From Bacteroides salyersiae WAL 10018 = DSM 18765 = JCM 12988 (GTDB lineage: Bacteria; Bacteroidota; Bacteroidia; Bacteroidales; Bacteroidaceae): a stretch of 64,000 nt of DNA. Each line of letters begins with the position of its first letter. Within the stretch, counting starts at the first letter, position 1. Positions 33,727 through 42,726 of this stretch are shown here, one piece after another. The DNA is taken from contig NZ_KB905467.1 in the NCBI RefSeq assembly GCF_000381365.1, forward strand, positions 1,239,278 through 1,303,277. The letters run 5' to 3'. Both the position numbers and the translations under genes were made by a program. The notes below the pieces were generated by a model. It did no database searches. It had not been told where the DNA came from and saw nothing but the letters and a program-made list of their open reading frames with translations.

Positions 33727-33825
33727 GTCCCCGTACAGTTTCTACGTTAATCTATTTTTCTCCATAAACGTAATAATGCCCAAAAGGGGTTGATGACGAA
33801 CTCTTTACGTTCAATATGTCTTTCT

Positions 33826-34740
33826 TCATAAACCGGTTTCACTGTTTTGTCGCCGGTATTCGTTCGGTGTACACCCTACCCTTTTTTTAAACAACCGGCT
33901 GAGATGCTGCGGATACTGGAATCCCAACGCGTATGAAATTTCACTCACTGTATTATCGGTTCCGATTATACGTTCCTTAGCCAATTCTATGATTTTTTCC
34001 TGGATATGTTCTTGCGGTGTTTTGCCGGTATCCTTTTTAATCATATCGCCAAAGTAATTGGGAGAAAGATGAATCTTGTCTGCAAAATATTTCACAGACG
34101 GCAAACCGTCTTGCATAGGTAGCTGACTTTCAAAGTAATCGTCCAATAGCTGTTCGAATTTTGTGAGAGCATCTTTATTTACGTTGTTGCGGGTAATGAA
34201 CTGGCGTTCATAAAAGCGCATGCAGTAGTTGAGCAATAGCTCGATATTCATTGCGATCAGTTCTTTGCTATGTTTATCGATGGCATGTTCCAATTCTATC
34301 TGTATCTTTTTCAAACAGTCCATTACAATCTCTTTTTCCTGTTCGGACAGGTGCAACGCCTCACTAACGGCATAAGAAAAATACGTATATTTTTTTATAC
34401 TCTTTCCCAAGGAAGTGCCACGAATCAGATCGGGATGGAAAACAATACCGAATACTTGTGGTTGGATTTCGTCTTCGAGCATTTCTACGCTGGCGGATTG
34501 ACCGGGAGCAAAGCAGACAATCGTTCCTTCCTGATAATCATAATACTGACGCCCATATTTGATATCACAACTTTTTGTTTCTTTCAAAAAGAGTGCGTAA
34601 AGGCCATAATTCATTTGAATGTGATTGATCGACTTTGTTGCTTTTGTCAAGTCTACAACACTTACCAACGGGTGCAGGGTTTCAAGTCCGTACAGACTGT
34701 TGTATTGATCGACACCTTCCAGTTTGATTATCTTATTCAT
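33826..34740 (-). CDS. AraC-family transcriptional regulator
   Basis: 304 residues. The N-terminal part is a cupin-like sensor domain (VCFAPGQSASVE). The C-terminal 100 residues are a double helix-turn-helix of AraC type, with SVKYFADKIHLSPNYFGDMIKKDTGKTPQEHI and the second helix SEISYALGFQYPQHLSRLFKKRVGCTPNEYR. It is transcribed alone from TATCTTTG at 34768-34775. The nearest gene it could regulate is the TonB receptor at 35287, divergent across a 545-bp gap; the ligand is unknown. Confidence 0.92.
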   Translation of the reverse strand: MNKIIKLEGVDQYNSLYGLETLHPLVSVVDLTKATKSINHIQMNYGLYALFLKETKSCDIKYGRQYYDYQEGTIVCFAPGQSASVEMLEDEIQPQVFGIVFHPDLIRGTSLGKSIKKYTYFSYAVSEALHLSEQEKEIVMDCLKKIQIELEHAIDKHSKELIAMNIELLLNYCMRFYERQFITRNNVNKDALTKFEQLLDDYFESQLPMQDGLPSVKYFADKIHLSPNYFGDMIKKDTGKTPQEHIQEKIIELAKERIIGTDNTVSEISYALGFQYPQHLSRLFKKRVGCTPNEYRRQNSETGL

Positions 34741-34767
34741 AAGCAGTGTTTTTTATTAAAACCGTAC

Positions 34768-34775
34768 CAAAGATA
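34768..34775 (-). promoter_or_regulatory. predicted -7 element of the AraC gene
   Basis: TATCTTTG on the minus strand, 27 bases before ATG 34740. Confidence 0.6.
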
Positions 34776-35014
34776 CAAATTAAAAATATACTTTGTGCAG
34801 GGTGATGAAGTGAATCGGTAATCCGGGTTATCATATCCGTAATTTGTATACAAAAGACGTCTCCTTCCCTCTTGCAATTTTGTGGTATGGCAAAATGATA
34901 AAAGCAGGAGAAGTATGAATAAAGAACTACCCTGTTTTTATTCATGCGGTCAAAATCAGTAATTTGGGTAGTAATAATAGTAATTTGTCTACAAGTGGAA
35001 AGAAAAAAAGTCTC

Positions 35015-35022
35015 TATTTTTG
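35015..35022 (+). promoter_or_regulatory. possible -7 element upstream of the TonB receptor
   Basis: TATTTTTG, with TTTG at 34984-34987 as a poorly spaced -33 candidate. It would give a leader of about 260 bases that contains the repeat at 35082-35254. Confidence 0.35.
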
Positions 35023-35081
35023 CGAAGTGGAAGGTTCGGATTGAAAAACCGAATAGTAATCTTCCGGAATTTTATTCTTTT

Positions 35082-35254
35082 AGAGCCTGTTTAAATCGTG
35101 CTCAGTATTATTTTGAGAGTTATTTTGAGGATATTTCTTCATTTTTATGGGGAGGATAACGGTAAGCCTGACGAATGAAAATGGGAAAATAGACCGAAAA
35201 CAAGCTCAAAATAAGCTGATGAAAACCTCAGAAAGGAAAATTTAGACAGATTCT
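35082..35254. mobile_element. 173-bp element with AGARYCTGTYTAAAT terminal inverted repeats
   Basis: AGAGCCTGTTTAAAT (35082-35096) pairs with 35240-35254 at 12 of 15 positions, and inner stretches such as TATTTTGAG and CATTTT also match in reversed order. The termini resemble those of small Bacteroidetes IS-derived elements (from memory). No coding capacity. It lies directly upstream of the TonB receptor, ending 32 bases before its ATG. Confidence 0.55.
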
Positions 35255-35286
35255 TAATATTACCAGAAACACCAGAACTATTTACA

Positions 35287-37179
35287 ATGAAAAGAAAGAA
35301 AAAGGAATCAGTCACCTTATTGGCCTGCATGTTTTTAGGTTCGTCCCTGTCTGTTTATTCACAAAATGACACCATCCATACAACTAAAAATTATAGAATA
35401 GACGAGGTGGTTGTGACGGGAACACGCAGCGAGACGGATATTCGTCATTTACCGATGACAGTTTCTGTTGTTGGCCGTAAACAGATAGAAGACAGCTATC
35501 AACCCTCTTTATTGCCGACATTGGTTCAACAAGTACCGGGATTATTCATTACCGGCAGAGGTGTAATGGGATACGGTGTATCAGACGGTGCGGCCGGAAG
35601 CATGAACTTGCGTGGAATCGGAGGAGCGGCAGGTATGCTGATTCTTATCGACGGACATCCGCAATACATGGGATTAATGGGGCATCCGATCGCTGATGCT
35701 TACCAGTCGATGCTGGCCGAACGGGTGGAAGTATTACGTGGCCCGGCTTCTGTCCTTTATGGTTCAAATGCGATGGGTGGTGTTGTCAACATTGTTACCC
35801 GAAAGATACAACAGGACGGAGTGAAAACCGGTGCCCGGATAGGTTACGGCTCTTACAACACGCTTCAGAGTGAATTTTCGAATTTTGTGAAAAAAGGGCG
35901 TTTCAGCAGCGTGGTCACAGGATCGTATAACCGGACAGACGGGCATCGGGATAATATGGAATTCGAGCAATATGGCGGTTATGCCAAATTAGGTTATGAA
36001 TTCAATGATTTCTGGAATATATATGGCGATGTAAACATCACCCATTTCAATGCCTCCAATCCGGGGAAAACAAACGAACCGATGTTTGATAATGATTCCC
36101 GCATTACACGAGGAATGACTTCGTTTGCTTTACAAAACAAATATGAAAATACATCCGGAGCATTGAGTTTCTTCTACAACTGGGGACGGCATAAAATAAA
36201 CGATGGATATGGTACGGGAGAAGAGCCGATCGATGACCGTTTTAATTCTAAGGACCGGATGATGGGGCTGTCATGGTATCAAAGTGCTACCCTCTTCACA
36301 GGAAACCGATTGACTCTCGGTTTTGACTATCTTCATTTTGGCGGTCATGCATGGAGTCATTATTTGAGCGATGGCCACAATGAAGACATTGCCAATAAAA
36401 ATATGAATGAACTGGCCGGCTATATTGACTTTCGCCAAGCTATTGGTAATTGGTTGACCCTGGATGCCGGTATACGTGTGGATCATCATACACAAGTAGG
36501 TACAGAATGGGTACCACAAGGCGGTTTGTCTTTTCATCTGCCCGAAAATGCAGTATTGAAAGCAATGGTCGGTAAAGGTTATCGTAATCCTACTATACGC
36601 GAAATGTTTATATTTCCTCCCCAAAATCCGGACTTAAAGTCGGAAAAGTTGGTAAACTACGAATTATCATATTCACAGCATTTATGGAACGGTGCATTGG
36701 TTTACGGTGCAAACTTCTATTATATTAATGGGGATAATGTGATTATTACCGACCGCTCCACCCGTCCACCCCGTAACATCAACTCTGGCGAAATAGAGAA
36801 TTGGGGGATAGAAGCGAATATTGCTTACCGGATAAACTCTTTGTGGAGCGTTTCTGCCAATTATAGCTGGCTGCATATGGAGCATCCGGTACTTGCCGCT
36901 CCTGAGCATAAACTTTATGCCGGCATCAGTTTCTCAAAAGGCAGATGGGGAATTTCTACTGATTTACAGTACATAAAAGGACTCTATACCTCAGTCGATA
37001 CCGGAAGTGAGAAACAGGAGAATTTTGTATTGTGGAATCTGACCTGCAGTTACAAACTTTGTAAATTTGCCAGTCTGTTCGCTAAGGGAGAAAACCTGCT
37101 GGCACAGCGATACCAGATAAATGACGGATTCCCTATGCCGAAAGCGACTTTTATGGGTGGTGTGAATATTAATTTCTAA
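35287..37179 (+). CDS. TonB-dependent outer-membrane receptor (BtuB/heme-siderophore type)
   Basis: 630 residues. A signal peptide (MKRKKKESVTLLACMFLGSS, cleavage near YSQ) is followed by a TonB-box-like RIDEVVVTGTR. The plug domain holds LPTLVQQVPGLFI, SMNLRGIGG, LILIDGHPQYMG, EVLRGPASVLYGSNAMGGVVNIVT; a 22-strand barrel ends on FMGGVNINF. It lacks the N-terminal carboxypeptidase-like domain of SusC proteins, so a small chelate (cobalamin, heme, siderophore) is more likely than a glycan. The cargo cannot be read from sequence. It is alone on its transcript, next to an AraC regulator. Confidence 0.9.
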   Translation: MKRKKKESVTLLACMFLGSSLSVYSQNDTIHTTKNYRIDEVVVTGTRSETDIRHLPMTVSVVGRKQIEDSYQPSLLPTLVQQVPGLFITGRGVMGYGVSDGAAGSMNLRGIGGAAGMLILIDGHPQYMGLMGHPIADAYQSMLAERVEVLRGPASVLYGSNAMGGVVNIVTRKIQQDGVKTGARIGYGSYNTLQSEFSNFVKKGRFSSVVTGSYNRTDGHRDNMEFEQYGGYAKLGYEFNDFWNIYGDVNITHFNASNPGKTNEPMFDNDSRITRGMTSFALQNKYENTSGALSFFYNWGRHKINDGYGTGEEPIDDRFNSKDRMMGLSWYQSATLFTGNRLTLGFDYLHFGGHAWSHYLSDGHNEDIANKNMNELAGYIDFRQAIGNWLTLDAGIRVDHHTQVGTEWVPQGGLSFHLPENAVLKAMVGKGYRNPTIREMFIFPPQNPDLKSEKLVNYELSYSQHLWNGALVYGANFYYINGDNVIITDRSTRPPRNINSGEIENWGIEANIAYRINSLWSVSANYSWLHMEHPVLAAPEHKLYAGISFSKGRWGISTDLQYIKGLYTSVDTGSEKQENFVLWNLTCSYKLCKFASLFAKGENLLAQRYQINDGFPMPKATFMGGVNINF

Positions 37180-37300
37180 AAATGTCACCATAAATGCGGA
37201 AAAGGGAAAAAAGAGACCGTTTGAATGGGGAAAATTATCAACAGTTAAGCCTGTTTGTAAATTATTGATTATCAAAATATTGTGTAAGCAGTTATTTTGC

Positions 37301-37386
37301 CGTAGAGAATCGAGCCGTTGCTCTACGAGGAACGACTCAGAACTCTACGACAAATGGGGCGAAACTCTACGAGAAACGAATTGAAT
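37301..37386. repeat. 22-bp-period array C, core CTCTACGA, with inverted end copy
   Basis: CTCTACGA starts at 37321, 37343 and 37365, exactly 22 bp apart, with loosely conserved bases between. An inverted core CGTAGAG stands at 37301-37307 before the first copy. It lies in the gap between the TonB receptor gene and the facing tRNA-Asp. Confidence 0.85.
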
Positions 37387-37445
37387 ATTCATAAGATATG
37401 ACAATTGGCATAAATACAAACAGAAATATTTATTCATTGTAGCAA

Positions 37446-37491
37446 TAAAGAAAAAGCTCTGTAATTCATGAATTACAGAGCTTTTTCTTTA
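37446..37491. terminator. 46-bp perfect palindrome, bidirectional terminator
   Basis: The whole of 37446-37491 is self-complementary, centred on AATTCATGAATT with GCTCTG/CAGAGC and A/T-rich outer ends. It serves the leftward tRNA-Asp and possibly the rightward receptor gene. Confidence 0.85.
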
Positions 37492-37509
37492 TTTCGCTTT
37501 CTTCGAAAG

Positions 37510-37583
37510 CGGTCCGGACGGGACTCGAACCCGCGACCCCATGCGTGACAGGCATGTATTCTAACCAACTGAACTACCGAACC
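37510..37583 (-). tRNA. tRNA-Asp (anticodon GTC)
   Basis: Minus strand, 74 bases. Acceptor GGTTCGG pairs with CCGGACC, the anticodon stem CATGC/GCATG holds loop CTGTCAC with anticodon GTC, and the T loop is GTTCGAGTC. The discriminator is G, as usual for tRNA-Asp. Confidence 0.95.
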
Positions 37584-37733
37584 AATATCTATTTTAATTA
37601 GTCATCTCTCTCGATTGCGGATGCAAAGGTAGATATTTTTTTTATATTTGCAATAGTTTGAAAGAAAAAAAGAGAATAATTTTGTTCGGGATAACTCTCG
37701 AAAGAAAAAGATTCTACAGATAAATTAATTCTT

Positions 37734-37741
37734 TATCTTTG
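37734..37741 (+). promoter_or_regulatory. predicted -7 element of the aminotransferase gene
   Basis: TATCTTTG, 35 bases before ATG 37777. Confidence 0.7.
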
Positions 37742-37776
37742 TACCACAGAAACATATTATATATAAAAGGAAAGGC

Positions 37777-39093
37777 ATGAAAAATACACCTATCGAACGA
37801 CATTTGATCGATGAAACGATTGAAGAATTTCAAATTGCGGATTTCTCTAAAGCTACCATTCGCGAAGTTAAGGCTATTGCCGTTAAAGCGGAAGCAGAAT
37901 CCGGAGTCGAATTTATTAAAATGGAAATGGGAGTACCCGGTCTCCCCCCCTCGACTGTCGGTGTAAAGGCAGAAGTAGAAGCGCTACAAAAAGGAATAGC
38001 AAGTTTGTATCCGGATATCAATGGACTTCCGGAACTAAAACAGGAAGCTTCACGCTTTATCAAAGCATTTATTAATGTAGACCTGAAGCCGGAAGGATGT
38101 GTCCCCGTGACGGGTTCCATGCAGGGCACTTTTGCTTCATTCCTTACTTGCAGCCAGTGTAATGAAGAAAAAGATACGATACTCTTCATCGATCCGGGAT
38201 TTCCGGTACAAAAACAGCAGCTTGTGGTGATGGGACAAAAATATGAAACATTCGATGTATATGATTTCCGTGGAGACAAGCTAAAAGAGAAACTGGAAAG
38301 TTACTTGGAAAAAGGAAATATATCTGCCATCATTTATTCTAACCCTAACAATCCAAGCTGGATTTGCCTAAGCGATAAAGAACTCAGAATTATAGGCGAG
38401 CTGGCAACCCGGTATGACGTCATTGTTTTAGAAGATCTGGCATATTTCGCAATGGATTTCCGTAAAGATCTCAGCACTCCGTTCCAAGCACCTTATCAGC
38501 CGTCTGTAGCTCACTATACCGATAATTATATATTGTTGATTTCCGGTTCCAAGGCATTCAGTTATGCAGGACAGCGTATTGGCGTCAGTTGTATTTCTGA
38601 TAAATTATATCACCGCAGTTATCCCGGATTGACGAAGCGTTACGGTGGCGGTACATTCGGTACGGTATTTATTCATCGTGTTCTTTATGCCTTGTCTTCC
38701 GGTACCAGCCATTCGGCACAGTTTGCTATGGCTGCAATGCTGAAAGCGGCTAATGAAGGAAAATATAATTTCCTTGATGAAGTAAAGATATACGGAGAAC
38801 GGGCGCGAAAGCTGAAAGAGATTTTCCTGCGTCATGGTTTTCATCTTGTCTATGATAAAGATTTAGGTGAACCTATTGCCGACGGTTTCTATTTTACGAT
38901 TGGCTATCCGGGCATGACAAGTGGCGAGTTGGCAAAAGAATTGATGTATTATGGGGTAAGCGCGATTTCGCTTGTCACTACGGGAAGCCATCAGCAAGGA
39001 TTACGGGCATGCACTTCTTTCATAAAAGATCATCAATATGTACAATTGGATGAAAGAATGAAAATTTTTAAGGAAAACCATCCCATATCATAA
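37777..39093 (+). CDS. PLP-dependent aminotransferase (fold type I, class I/II)
   Basis: 438 residues. The PLP lysine lies in LISGSKAFSYAGQRIG; the substrate/PLP Asn is in YSNPNNPSW; the Asp region is EDLAYFAMDF. The final Arg is likely in GLRACTSF. It transfers amino groups in the cytoplasm; substrate is not evident, since aromatic, branched-chain and diaminopimelate enzymes share these motifs. The N terminus (MKNTPIERHLIDETIEEF) is slightly longer than in AspC-type proteins. It has its own promoter; algH follows 71 bases later and may be co-transcribed. Confidence 0.88.
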   Translation: MKNTPIERHLIDETIEEFQIADFSKATIREVKAIAVKAEAESGVEFIKMEMGVPGLPPSTVGVKAEVEALQKGIASLYPDINGLPELKQEASRFIKAFINVDLKPEGCVPVTGSMQGTFASFLTCSQCNEEKDTILFIDPGFPVQKQQLVVMGQKYETFDVYDFRGDKLKEKLESYLEKGNISAIIYSNPNNPSWICLSDKELRIIGELATRYDVIVLEDLAYFAMDFRKDLSTPFQAPYQPSVAHYTDNYILLISGSKAFSYAGQRIGVSCISDKLYHRSYPGLTKRYGGGTFGTVFIHRVLYALSSGTSHSAQFAMAAMLKAANEGKYNFLDEVKIYGERARKLKEIFLRHGFHLVYDKDLGEPIADGFYFTIGYPGMTSGELAKELMYYGVSAISLVTTGSHQQGLRACTSFIKDHQYVQLDERMKIFKENHPIS

Positions 39094-39164
39094 AAAGTAC
39101 ACGGAAAAGTAAAAAAAAAGAGAAGATAGTTTGTTCCTGTGAAAAAAATATTTATATTTATCGC

Positions 39165-39758
39165 ATGAACAATATCAATGCCGACATATTCAAGATACAA
39201 TCGAATAATGTATTGCCGTCACGGGGAAAGATTCTGATCTCGGAACCCTTTCTCTGTGATGCTACATTCGGTCGTTCGGTAGTACTGCTTGTCGATCATA
39301 CCAGCGAAGGCAGCATGGGTCTGATAATGAACAAACAACTCCCGTTGTTAGTTAATGATGTCGTTAAAGAATTTAAGTATCTGGAAGACATCCCTTTATA
39401 TAAAGGCGGGCCGATAGGAACCGATACCCTGTTCTATCTGCACACTTTATCCCAACTTCCCGGAGCGCTTCCGGTAAGTAACGGATTATATCTGAATGGA
39501 GATTTTGATGCACTGAAAAAGCACATTTTACAAGGTAATGAGATCAACGGGAAAGTAAGATTCTTTTTGGGATATTCCGGTTGGGAATGTGAACAGTTGA
39601 TACAGGAGATCAAAGAAAACACTTGGATTATAGCTAAGGAAGATCCTTCTTATTTGCTTGATGGAGAAGTAAAAGATATGTGGAAAAACGCATTGGGCAA
39701 GTTAGGCAGTAAATATGAAACCTGGTCACGTTTTCCACAAGTACCTTCACTAAATTAA
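39165..39758 (+). CDS. YqgE/AlgH family protein
   Basis: 197 residues, the family length. It has the conserved pattern GKILISEPFLCDATFGRSVVLLVDH, SMGLIMNKQLP, YKGGPIGTDTLFYLH and FLGYSGWECEQL. The family is structurally known but its biochemical role is unclear, and the alginate name does not apply to Bacteroides. Cytoplasmic. It is convergent with the GNAT gene, with only 26 bases between, so no separate terminator is visible. Confidence 0.95.
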   Translation: MNNINADIFKIQSNNVLPSRGKILISEPFLCDATFGRSVVLLVDHTSEGSMGLIMNKQLPLLVNDVVKEFKYLEDIPLYKGGPIGTDTLFYLHTLSQLPGALPVSNGLYLNGDFDALKKHILQGNEINGKVRFFLGYSGWECEQLIQEIKENTWIIAKEDPSYLLDGEVKDMWKNALGKLGSKYETWSRFPQVPSLN

Positions 39759-39784
39759 TTCAACACTTATTTGGATAACAGCAG

Positions 39785-40336
39785 TTATTTGCCGCTTTCA
39801 TTCAGCGTTATTTTTATGCGTTGCATCAGAGCGGCATCTTTATATCCTTCCGATGTCGAAAGCCAATCTTTCAGCAGTCCGCATTGCGCAAAACCACAGG
39901 ATGCAAATAATTTCATACTGGCTTCATTCTCCGTGGCTACATGGGCATAAAGCTGATGGATTTGTAAAAAATCAAAAGCATAATCGCATAACAGGTTTAG
40001 TGCATCGGAAGCGTATCCGGCACCACGACAATCTGCATGTAAGGCTATTCCTACAGCGCCACGCGAATGTAAAGGAACAAAATCGGTTATATCGATCGTG
40101 CCGATCGTCCGGTTGTCCTCCCGGCGGATAATCATAAGGCGCAACTGCTTATCGGCGAACATATCGCTTTGAGAGCCCTCAATGTACTGGCGCAGCACAT
40201 AACGGGAATACGGTACGGTGAAACTACTGATATCCCACATGGACGGATCGTTTTCCATTTCATACATTACGTCAATATCTTCCGGTTCGACTGCGCGAAG
40301 GTAAATACGGTCGTTTATTAAATAAGATTGTTTCAT
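39785..40336 (-). CDS. GNAT-family N-acetyltransferase
   Basis: 183 residues of the RimJ/RimL-like branch. The start RIYLRAVEPEDIDVMYEMENDP is typical, followed by the acetyl-CoA-binding region ADCRGAGYASDALNLLCDYAFD and the late HVATENEASMKLFASCGF. The acceptor, a protein N terminus or a small amine, is unknown. It starts 9 bases after the stop of the glycosyltransferase gene, so it is probably the last gene of a unit with the GT2 and membrane proteins. Confidence 0.9.
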   Translation of the reverse strand: MKQSYLINDRIYLRAVEPEDIDVMYEMENDPSMWDISSFTVPYSRYVLRQYIEGSQSDMFADKQLRLMIIRREDNRTIGTIDITDFVPLHSRGAVGIALHADCRGAGYASDALNLLCDYAFDFLQIHQLYAHVATENEASMKLFASCGFAQCGLLKDWLSTSEGYKDAALMQRIKITLNESGK

Positions 40337-40345
40337 GTTGTCTAC

Positions 40346-41539
40346 TTATACATAGTTTCTTTCAGGAGTTACCAATACGCGGCTTTTCGGATTATAAATA
40401 CCTAACAAAAGCTTTTCCTCCTGACTTTGGGATAGTAAAGAGAGTATTGCAGAATAAGAAAAGACGCTGCTATCATACACCACATGTGTGAAACCGTCAA
40501 AATTCTCTTTCTGCAAAAGATTATGGCCTGCAACAGTCGATCTTTCATTTGAAATCACATAATGATGGGATTCGTTTAATTGATTCGATTGACAAATAGC
40601 GCGGATGCTGTACATATTTTTTTCACTGGAAAATATAAGAAAGCGGGGTTCACATTTTCCTCTATCGACGTATAAAGCCGGTACATGCTTTTTTATGAAA
40701 ACGATGCTTAGCTTCAGCCAAGTTTGCAGTTTAATACCTGCCCGTACCATCCAACGGTATAATAATGGATAATGTGTACCATGTTTGCAGAAGAATATAT
40801 CCATCGCTCCGTAGAATACGCGTACATACCGATAAGACTCTTTCGATGTACTCTCTCCCTTGTAATGTAAAATAGGATACGGCAGATAATAGTTTTTGTA
40901 TCCAGCTTCGGTTATGCGACAGGATAAATCAATGTCTTCACCGTACATGAAGAAATCTTCATCGAGTAAACCGGAACTGTTTAGAGCTTTTCTGCGAAGC
41001 ATCATATAGGCTCCGGCCAATACGGGGACCGAATGAACGGCGTTCTCGTCCAGACGGGAAAGATAATACCCGTCAAAACGAGGGTTATCAGGAAATATGC
41101 GATGCATGCCCGTAAGTTTCCAAAAAGAAGTTGCCGGAGACGGATATCCCCTTTTTGATTCCGGCAAGAAATGTCCATCCGGTGCAAGCATTTTCACGCC
41201 ACAGGCACCTGCGTCGGGGTGGGTATCCATAAACTCAAGCACTTCAGTGATATTTGTTTCCGGAAGCAGCGTATCGGGATTTAATAACAGTACATATTCT
41301 CCCCGGGCTTTCTCCATAGCTTGGTTATTGGCACAGGCAAAGCCTACATTCCTTTTATTGTAGATATAGGTCAGCTGGGGAAAACGTTCGGCGATGTATT
41401 CCGGAGAACCGTCGGTAGAAGCGTTGTCTACCACTATTACTTCTGTCGGGATGTTTTCTACGGCCCGGTAAAGAGATAGAAGACATTGCTCCAGATAATA
41501 CTTTACGTTATAATTAACAATGACAACTGTGAGCTTCAT
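40346..41539 (-). CDS. family 2 glycosyltransferase
   Basis: 397 residues. The GT-A domain starts with VVIVNYNVKYYLEQCLLSL and has VVDNASTDGS, the metal-binding LLLNPDTLLP and a catalytic-type FMYGEDIDLSCRI; this is the WbbL-like rhamnosyl/dTDP-sugar transferase style. After about residue 290 there is an extra C-terminal segment of about 105 residues (RFLIFSSEKNMYSIRAICQS onward) that I do not recognise. It probably adds a sugar to a lipid-linked glycan. Its start overlaps the stop of the membrane gene upstream by four bases (ATGA), so they are coupled. Confidence 0.9.
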   Translation of the reverse strand: MKLTVVIVNYNVKYYLEQCLLSLYRAVENIPTEVIVVDNASTDGSPEYIAERFPQLTYIYNKRNVGFACANNQAMEKARGEYVLLLNPDTLLPETNITEVLEFMDTHPDAGACGVKMLAPDGHFLPESKRGYPSPATSFWKLTGMHRIFPDNPRFDGYYLSRLDENAVHSVPVLAGAYMMLRRKALNSSGLLDEDFFMYGEDIDLSCRITEAGYKNYYLPYPILHYKGESTSKESYRYVRVFYGAMDIFFCKHGTHYPLLYRWMVRAGIKLQTWLKLSIVFIKKHVPALYVDRGKCEPRFLIFSSEKNMYSIRAICQSNQLNESHHYVISNERSTVAGHNLLQKENFDGFTHVVYDSSVFSYSAILSLLSQSQEEKLLLGIYNPKSRVLVTPERNYV

Positions 41540-41988
41540 TCTTCTTTATTTATATGGAGTTCATTACGGAGTCGTTTTTCACTGGGCAGACAAAAAAACG
41601 AAGCGGTCAGAGCGCATAAAGCGCAAAGGGCACCGGTACTGTTTAGTGTCATATAATAACACAGAAGATTATAGACAACTACGATAGCAAGCAGTCCCAA
41701 ACGTATGTGACTCCACACTGCATAACGACTGAGAGCCACCGGAAAAGTAAGATTGTCAATCTTGCGTGTCAATACGAGAGAAAATAATTTCATGGAAAAG
41801 GGAATATTGATCGCAGTAAGCAAAATCCCTATCGTCTCAAGATAATAGGAGGTTCGCGCATCATCGGCAAAAAGGCCGACAGGCAAGAGTTCTGTTTCAC
41901 CGCCAACTACCAGTAATATGGCAACTGCCCAGAAAATGACATAAACGATTCTCTGGCTTTTCGCAATGTGTTTTATTTGTTCTTCCAT
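41536..41988 (-). CDS. small inner-membrane protein of unknown function
   Basis: 150 residues with about four hydrophobic segments (VYVIFWAVAILLVV, IGILLTAINIPF, LGLLAIVVVYNLLCYY, ALCALCALTASFFC). It resembles Bacteroides proteins annotated only as membrane proteins. It overlaps the glycosyltransferase start by four bases and follows recR by 22 bases. It may help lipid-glycan handling with the GT2, but nothing in the sequence proves this. Confidence 0.75.
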   Translation of the reverse strand: MEEQIKHIAKSQRIVYVIFWAVAILLVVGGETELLPVGLFADDARTSYYLETIGILLTAINIPFSMKLFSLVLTRKIDNLTFPVALSRYAVWSHIRLGLLAIVVVYNLLCYYMTLNSTGALCALCALTASFFCLPSEKRLRNELHINKEE

Positions 41989-42010
41989 CTAAATGATTTT
42001 CTTAGCTTAA

Positions 42011-42628
42011 TTATACGGTTCCGGTAAATACCGTCCGGTTAACAATACTCCTGCCCAATGTCACCTCGTCGGTGTACTCCAATTCATCGCCTATGGAGAC
42101 ACCACGGGCCAAGACACTGAGTTTGACACCCATCTTCTCCAGCTTGCGATAAATGTAAAAGTTGGTCGTATCTCCTTCCATCGTGGTACTCAAAGCCAAT
42201 ATCACCTCTTTTATTCCACCTTCCGCTACCCGTTGCACCAGACTGTCTATCTGCAGGTCGCTCGGCCCTACCCCATCCATCGGAGAAATGACGCCGCCCA
42301 ACACATGATACAGTCCGCGAAATTGCTGGGTGCCTTCTACTGCCATTACATCGCGGATGTTTTCTACTACGCAAACCGTGGAAGCGTCACGGGCGGGATT
42401 CGCACAGATCTGACAGGTGTCGGTATCGGATATATTATGACATACGCGGCAATATTTCACTTCGTGTTTCAGGGTGATAATGGAATTTCCAAAAGCTTCG
42501 ACCGTGGCATTATCTTGCCGTAACAGATGCAGTACCAGCCGCATAGCGGTTTTTCGTCCGATTCCGGGAAGTTTGGAGAATTCTCCGACAGCCTTTTCAA
42601 GCAGGACGGATGGATATTGTTGGTTCAT
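42011..42628 (-). CDS. recR: recombination mediator protein RecR
   Basis: 205 residues from ATG 42628. The frame is open to 42673, but that extension contains the promoter TATATTTG, and the family length favours the shorter form. Features: an N-terminal helix-hairpin-helix (FSKLPGIGRKTAMRLVLHL), a zinc finger CRVCHNISDTDTCQIC (near 57-72), and the Toprim domain (VCVVENIRDVMAVE, LALSTTMEGDTT). It works with RecF/RecO in loading RecA on gaps. It is the first gene of the unit running through the membrane protein, GT2 and GNAT genes. Confidence 0.96.
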   Translation of the reverse strand: MNQQYPSVLLEKAVGEFSKLPGIGRKTAMRLVLHLLRQDNATVEAFGNSIITLKHEVKYCRVCHNISDTDTCQICANPARDASTVCVVENIRDVMAVEGTQQFRGLYHVLGGVISPMDGVGPSDLQIDSLVQRVAEGGIKEVILALSTTMEGDTTNFYIYRKLEKMGVKLSVLARGVSIGDELEYTDEVTLGRSIVNRTVFTGTV

Positions 42629-42660
42629 ATATATTTCTAACTCGGTTCTATAATTCTGCG

Positions 42661-42668
42661 CAAATATA
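42661..42668 (-). promoter_or_regulatory. predicted -7 element of the recR unit
   Basis: TATATTTG on the minus strand, 32 bases before ATG 42628; it decides against the longer recR start. Confidence 0.65.
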
Positions 42669-42710
42669 CTCATTGATTTACAGATAGAAAATAAATTGCA
42701 AAATAAATCG

Positions 42711-42718
42711 TACCTTTG
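42711..42718 (+). promoter_or_regulatory. predicted -7 element of the symporter gene, almost no leader
   Basis: TACCTTTG ends 8 bases before ATG 42727. With a start site 5-8 bases downstream of the element, the mRNA would begin at or next to the ATG. Confidence 0.65.
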
Positions 42719-42726
42719 CGCCCGTT

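Noticed and set aside
35287..37179. SusC-type glycan receptor
   Set aside because: It lacks the N-terminal carboxypeptidase-like domain and a SusD partner and is too short; it is a small-ligand TonB receptor.
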